From the NCBI GenBank assembly GCA_035699745.1, contig DASSPH010000055.1, positions 62,001 through 126,000 on the forward strand: 64,000 nt of DNA. The letters run 5' to 3'. Shown here piece by piece: positions 60,268 to 64,000 of this stretch. The DNA is from Vicinamibacterales bacterium (GTDB lineage: Bacteria > Acidobacteriota > Vicinamibacteria > Vicinamibacterales > 2-12-FULL-66-21). The notes below the pieces were generated by a model that did no database searches, was not told where the DNA came from, and was given only the letters and a program-made list of their open reading frames with translations. Each line of letters opens with the position of its first letter. Positions within the stretch are counted from its first letter, which is position 1. The translations under genes and the position numbers were made by a program.

Positions 60268-62118
60268 ATGCACCTGGCCCGTTCCAGCTCGTCTGAGGTC
60301 GCCAATCCGCTCCGGCGGAACGTGGCCATCATCGCCCACGTCGACCATGGCAAGACCACGCTGGTGGACGGGCTCCTGCGCCAGAGCGGCACGTTCCGCA
60401 GCAACGAGCGGGTCGCCGAGCGCGCCATGGACAACATCGACCTCGAGCGCGAGCGCGGGATCACGATTCTGGCGAAGAACACCGCCGTCCATTACGACAA
60501 CACCCTGATCAACATCGTCGACACGCCCGGACACGCCGACTTCGGCGGCGAGGTCGAACGGACGCTGTCGATGGTCGACGCGGTGATGCTGCTGGTGGAC
60601 GCGTCCGAGGGGCCGCTGCCGCAGACCCGCTTCGTGCTGCGCAAGGCGCTGGAGCGCCGGCTGCCGCCGCTGGTCGTGATCAACAAGATCGACCGTCCGG
60701 ATGCGCGCGTGCAGGAGGTGCTGAACGAGATCTACGACCTCTTCATCGACCTCGACGCGACCGAGGACCAGATCGATTTCCCCGTAATCTACGCGAGCGC
60801 CAAGGCGGGCACCGCGTCGATGTCGATGGACACACCGGGCGAAGATCTGCGCCCGCTGTTCGACGCGATCATCAAGCACGTGCCGCCGCCGCGCGGGCGC
60901 GCCGACGCGCCGCTGCAGATCCTGGTGGCGAACCTCGATTCGAGCGATTACCTGGGGCGCATCGCCGTCGGCCGGATCTTCAACGGCACGGTCCGCATCG
61001 GCGACCCCGTGTCGGTGTGCCGGCTCGATGGCTCGTTCCACGACACGAAGGTCACCAAGCTGTTCGCGTTCGACGGGTTGAAGCGCGTCGACATCGACCA
61101 GGCCGCCGCCGGCGACATCGTCTGCCTCGCCGGCATAGACGACATCACCATCGGCGAGACGATCGCCGACGTCGAGCACCGCAAGGCGATGCCGGTGATT
61201 GCCGTCGACGAGCCGACGGTGTCGATGATCTTCGGCGTCAACACCTCGCCGATGTCCGGCCGCGACGGGCAGTTCGTCACCTCCCGCCAGATCAAGGACC
61301 GCCTCGACAAGGAGCTGCTCGGCAACGTGTCGATCCGCGTCGAGCCGACCGACAGCCCCGAGCAGATGAAAGTGCTCGGCCGCGGCGAGCTGCAATTGTC
61401 CATTCTCATCGAGATGATGCGGCGCGAAGGCTTCGAGATGCAGGTCTCGCGCCCCGACATCGTCACCAAGTCGGTGGGCGGCAAGCTGATGGAGCCGGTC
61501 GAGGATCTGGTGATCGACGTGGCCGAGGACTTTCAGGGCGTGGTCATCGCGCAGGTCGGCACGCGGCGAGGGACCATGACGAAGATGGTGAACCACGGGA
61601 GCGGCCGCGTCCGCCTCGAGTTCCGCATTCCCGCCCGCGGCCTGATCGGCTTCCGCTCCCAGTTCCTGACCGAGACCAAGGGAACCGGCATCATGAACCA
61701 CCTGTTCGCCGGCTGGGAGCCCTGGCACGGCGCGATTCCCGCGCGCGCGACCGGCGCGCTGGTCGCGGATCGCGCCGGCGCCGCAACCGCCTACGCGATC
61801 TGGAACCTGCAGGAGCGCGGCGAGATGTTCGTCGAGCCGGGCGAGAAGGTCTACGAGGGGATGATCGTCGGCGAGAACGCGCGCGCCGCCGACATGGACG
61901 TCAACATCACGAAGGAAAAGAAACAGACGAACATGCGCGCGTCGACGGCGGACGAGGCGGTCCGTCTGATTCCGGCGCGGAAGATGGGGCTCGAGCAGGC
62001 GATCGAATTCATCAACGACGACGAGCTGGTGGAGATCACGCCCAGGAACATCCGCCTGCGCAAGCGCGTGCTCGCCGCGAACCAGCGTCCAAGACGCAGC
62101 GCGGACGCCGCCGAATAA
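60268..62118 (+). CDS. typA: Ribosome-binding GTPase TypA/BipA
   Basis: 616 residues, full length. G1 '[20 protein letters not shown]', switch II '[19 protein letters not shown]', G4 '[12 protein letters not shown]', G5 'VIYASAKAG'. EF-G-like domains II, III and V follow and the TypA-specific C-terminal domain is seen in '[20 protein letters not shown]' and '[20 protein letters not shown]'. TypA is a ribosome-associated GTPase involved in 50S assembly and stress adaptation. Predicted leaderless start at ATG 60268. Confidence 0.97.
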   Translation: MHLARSSSSEVANPLRRNVAIIAHVDHGKTTLVDGLLRQSGTFRSNERVAERAMDNIDLERERGITILAKNTAVHYDNTLINIVDTPGHADFGGEVERTLSMVDAVMLLVDASEGPLPQTRFVLRKALERRLPPLVVINKIDRPDARVQEVLNEIYDLFIDLDATEDQIDFPVIYASAKAGTASMSMDTPGEDLRPLFDAIIKHVPPPRGRADAPLQILVANLDSSDYLGRIAVGRIFNGTVRIGDPVSVCRLDGSFHDTKVTKLFAFDGLKRVDIDQAAAGDIVCLAGIDDITIGETIADVEHRKAMPVIAVDEPTVSMIFGVNTSPMSGRDGQFVTSRQIKDRLDKELLGNVSIRVEPTDSPEQMKVLGRGELQLSILIEMMRREGFEMQVSRPDIVTKSVGGKLMEPVEDLVIDVAEDFQGVVIAQVGTRRGTMTKMVNHGSGRVRLEFRIPARGLIGFRSQFLTETKGTGIMNHLFAGWEPWHGAIPARATGALVADRAGAATAYAIWNLQERGEMFVEPGEKVYEGMIVGENARAADMDVNITKEKKQTNMRASTADEAVRLIPARKMGLEQAIEFINDDELVEITPRNIRLRKRVLAANQRPRRSADAAE

Positions 62119-62195
62119 CCGGAGCCGCCGCCGGCGGCTTCAATGCCCGCGCGGGTCCAGCTCAGCCTTCGCCCGGCGCCAGCTCGGCACGCCGT

Positions 62196-63050
62196 ATGCT
62201 ACGCCCGACGCGCATGGCGCTGTCGCAAATCGTCCGGCCGATCATGAGGATCTGGACGTCCGAGTCCTCCCCCGTCGCGCTCCGCACCAAGCAACTGATC
62301 GCCTCGGTCGTCCCCGAGCCCGTGCTGCTTCAGCTCAAGAAGCGCTATTACATCAAGCTGTTGCGGAACGATTCGGACGAGCGCATGGAAGTCGACGCGC
62401 GCGCGCTGCCGCTCCTGGTGAAGCCGGGCGACTTCGTCCTGGATGTCGGCGCGTTCGTGGGGTTCTACACGCAGCGGCTGTCGCGCCTCGTCGGCCCCGC
62501 CGGCGCGGTCTGGAGCTTCGAGCCGATGCCCCAGACGCATCAGATCCTGCAGGCGGCGGTCAAAGAACTCGCGCTCGGCAACGTCCGGCTGTTTCCGTAT
62601 GCGATGAGCGACCGCTCGGGGGCAGCGACGATGGAGATCCCGCGATACAGCGGCGGCGGTGAGTCGTTCTGGGACGCCAAGATCGTGGAGGGCGCGGCGG
62701 CACGATCGTTCCGGCACTTCCAGATCACCACCAGGACGCTCGATTCGCTTCTCGCGGGCACCGACCGGCCGGTCACGTTCGTGAAGATCGACGCGGAGTA
62801 CCACGAGCTGCAGGTGATGCGCGGCGCCGTCGAATCATTCCGCCGGTGGCATCCCGTGATCCAGGTCGAGACGCTGGAGCCCTTCGACGATCCGGGGACC
62901 GATTTCCGCGCCATGCTGGACCTGCTCGGCGGCCTGGGTTACAGGCCTTACCGTTTCGATGGAACGGCGTTCCACGAACGGCACCCCGGCGAGCGGGATC
63001 AGAACCTGTTCTTCATGACCGACGCGCAGGCCGCCTCCCGGCGCCGCTAG
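62196..63050 (+). CDS. FkbM-family methyltransferase
   Basis: 284 residues from ATG 62196 (ATG 62214 is an alternative). SAM site 'DFVLDVGAFVGFYTQRLSRL', then 'WSFEPMPQTHQIL', 'VRLFPYAMSDRSGAATMEIP' and the family motif 'VTFVKIDAEYHELQVMRGAV'. FkbM-type enzymes methylate hydroxyls of sugars or natural products. The frame runs far upstream over typA as shadow. The end overlaps the convergent YbaK gene by 4 bases. Confidence 0.88.
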   Translation: MLRPTRMALSQIVRPIMRIWTSESSPVALRTKQLIASVVPEPVLLQLKKRYYIKLLRNDSDERMEVDARALPLLVKPGDFVLDVGAFVGFYTQRLSRLVGPAGAVWSFEPMPQTHQILQAAVKELALGNVRLFPYAMSDRSGAATMEIPRYSGGGESFWDAKIVEGAAARSFRHFQITTRTLDSLLAGTDRPVTFVKIDAEYHELQVMRGAVESFRRWHPVIQVETLEPFDDPGTDFRAMLDLLGGLGYRPYRFDGTAFHERHPGERDQNLFFMTDAQAASRRR

Positions 63051-63544
63051 CCGTCGCGCAGCGACACCACGCTGACTCTGTTGCTGCGCGTCGCGAGGAA
63101 CTTCTCCAGATCCGCCCACGACACCACGACGCTGGCCGTGTTGATGTTGGGATGGAAGATGAGGCGCGGCGCGTCCTTCAAGTCCCGGTCGACGAGGACG
63201 CGGACCGACCCGTCGGTGTCGTTCAGCAGGCCGAACGGCGACACCGATCCGGGCGTCAGCCCCAGCTCCGCCATCAGGCGGTCGGGCGATCCGAAGCTCA
63301 GGCGATCGTCATTGACGAGCTTCACCAGATCCTTCAGGTCCGCGCGCTTCGAAATCTCCAGCACGACCAGGTAGTGCCGATCCCCTTTCTTGTTCCTCAG
63401 GAAGAGGTTCTTGCACTGCATCCCCGGAATCGGGTCCCAGAACCGCGAGGCGTCCTCAGCGTTGAACACGGCCGGGTGCTCGTAGCGCTCGTAGCGGATG
63501 CCGAGCGCCTCGAGGGCGGCGTAGACGGCGGGCGCGGGATCCAT
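63047..63544 (-). CDS. YbaK/ProX-type prolyl-tRNA deacylase
   Basis: 165 residues. 'YEHPAVFNAEDASRFWDPIP' and 'CKNLFLRNKKGDRHYLVVLE' are characteristic of the free-standing ProX/PrdX group that hydrolyses Ala-tRNA(Pro), and 'LTPGSVSPFGLLNDTDGSVR' is the conserved GxVSPFGL region. It corrects mischarged tRNA in the cytosol. It converges with the FkbM gene and diverges from the HD gene over a 28-base gap. Confidence 0.92.
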   Translation of the reverse strand: MDPAPAVYAALEALGIRYERYEHPAVFNAEDASRFWDPIPGMQCKNLFLRNKKGDRHYLVVLEISKRADLKDLVKLVNDDRLSFGSPDRLMAELGLTPGSVSPFGLLNDTDGSVRVLVDRDLKDAPRLIFHPNINTASVVVSWADLEKFLATRSNRVSVVSLRDG

Positions 63545-63572
63545 GCCTTATTCTGATCGACAATAGGCGCGC

Positions 63573-64000
63573 ATGCCTACCCTGACGTCCCGGCTCGACG
63601 CCGCGTTTGCCTACGCGCACGAAGCGCACGGGGCACAGCTGCGCAAGGGAACGAACGTCCCGTACCTCGGCCATTTGATGGGCGTCGCGTCCATCGTGAT
63701 CGACGACGGCGGCGGGGAGGACGAGGCGATCGCCGCGCTGCTGCACGACGCGGCCGAAGACAGCGGCGGCCGCGCCCGGCTCGACGACATCCGCAGCCGG
63801 TTCGGCGACGCGGTCGCCAGAATCGTGGAGGACTGCACGGACGCGTGGACCGAACCCAAGGCGCCGTGGCTCGAACGCAAGCGCCAGTACGCCGAGCACG
63901 CGCGGACGCTCGCGCCGGCGAGCCTTCGCGTCTCGGCGGCGGACAAGGTCCACAACGCATACGCGATCCTGCGGGACCTCCGGAACACGGGGGACGGCGT
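63573..64000 (+). CDS. HD-domain (p)ppGpp hydrolase-like protein, 3' end outside window
   Basis: 142 residues are visible from ATG 63573 before the window ends. The sequence 'DAAFAYAHEAHGAQLRKGTN' and 'VPYLGHLMGVASIVIDDGG' with H34, and 'EAIAALLHDAAEDSGG' with H58-D59, match the HD hydrolase domain of RelA/SpoT and MESH1 proteins. 'SAADKVHNAYAILRDLR' supplies the later Asp. It may be a small alarmone hydrolase of MESH1 type or the start of a longer enzyme; the missing end decides. Confidence 0.85.
   Translation, partial: MPTLTSRLDAAFAYAHEAHGAQLRKGTNVPYLGHLMGVASIVIDDGGGEDEAIAALLHDAAEDSGGRARLDDIRSRFGDAVARIVEDCTDAWTEPKAPWLERKRQYAEHARTLAPASLRVSAADKVHNAYAILRDLRNTGDG

Noticed and set aside
59587-61728. 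Minus-strand frame of 713 codons spanning typA
   Set aside because: Only its last 197 codons (ECF sigma factor) have family motifs; the rest is antisense to typA.

Overview
The window is about 64 kb of very GC-rich, gene-dense DNA with short overlaps between genes (many ATGA, GTGA or TGATG junctions). No gap exceeds about 200 bases, and I see no tRNA, rRNA, IS element, phage gene or CRISPR array. The gene set suggests a free-living, Gram-negative-type heterotroph: heptosyltransferase-like GT9, Wzx flippases, DegT sugar aminotransferase, secretin-type STN domain, ECF sigma/anti-sigma pair, OpcA-Zwf-Gnd. Short repeats of the GATCGGGTGATC and GCGAGGATCGAGGGG types, spilling into reading frames, remind me of Acidobacteriota (Vicinamibacteria-like) genomes. 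That assignment is inference from memory and was not computed.

Region 1 (1-33,700): a large surface-glycan locus, almost all on the plus strand. It holds about ten soluble glycosyltransferases (GT2, GT4, GT9, GT-B), four or five multi-spanning GT-C-like membrane proteins, a DegT aminotransferase, an NAD-dependent sugar epimerase, an SGNH/MBOAT O-acylation pair, a Wzx flippase, three radical SAM proteins (two with SPASM-type C-termini, one B12-binding type), two methyltransferases, a GNAT-type acyltransferase and a polysaccharide deacetylase. The logic is: make and modify nucleotide- or polyprenyl-linked sugars, assemble on lipid, flip, decorate. A lone STN-domain secreted protein (17,786) sits inside. 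A YqeY-family protein and a clear intrinsic terminator (34,223) close the region.

Region 2 (34,300-43,250): a second flippase, an MFS exporter, a rhomboid protease, an SDR that lacks the usual Tyr-Lys pair, a cupin, a fused alpha/beta 2-oxoacid dehydrogenase E1, a secreted beta-propeller-like protein and a ParB-domain protein. The cupin and E1 genes diverge from one palindromic -10 box that would give two leaderless mRNAs.

Region 3 (43,259-52,040, minus strand): a gas vesicle gene cluster, read as gvpJ-like, gvpA, histidine kinase, response regulator, gvpF/L, gvpG, tandem Get3/ArsA ATPase, gvpF/L, gvpA/J-like, gvpF/L, gvpK. It has its own promoter, embeds a soluble two-component system, lacks gvpN and gvpC, and carries a fused double Get3-like ATPase with a CxxC in each half. 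This is the most interesting system in the window.

Region 4 (52,086-64,000): acyl-CoA ligase, then gnd-opcA-zwf (oxidative pentose phosphate), a HEAT-repeat lipoprotein-like secreted protein, anti-sigma and ECF sigma factor, TypA/BipA, an FkbM methyltransferase, a YbaK-type prolyl-tRNA deacylase and a truncated HD-domain (p)ppGpp hydrolase-like gene. Both zwf and typA have -10 boxes placed for leaderless transcription.
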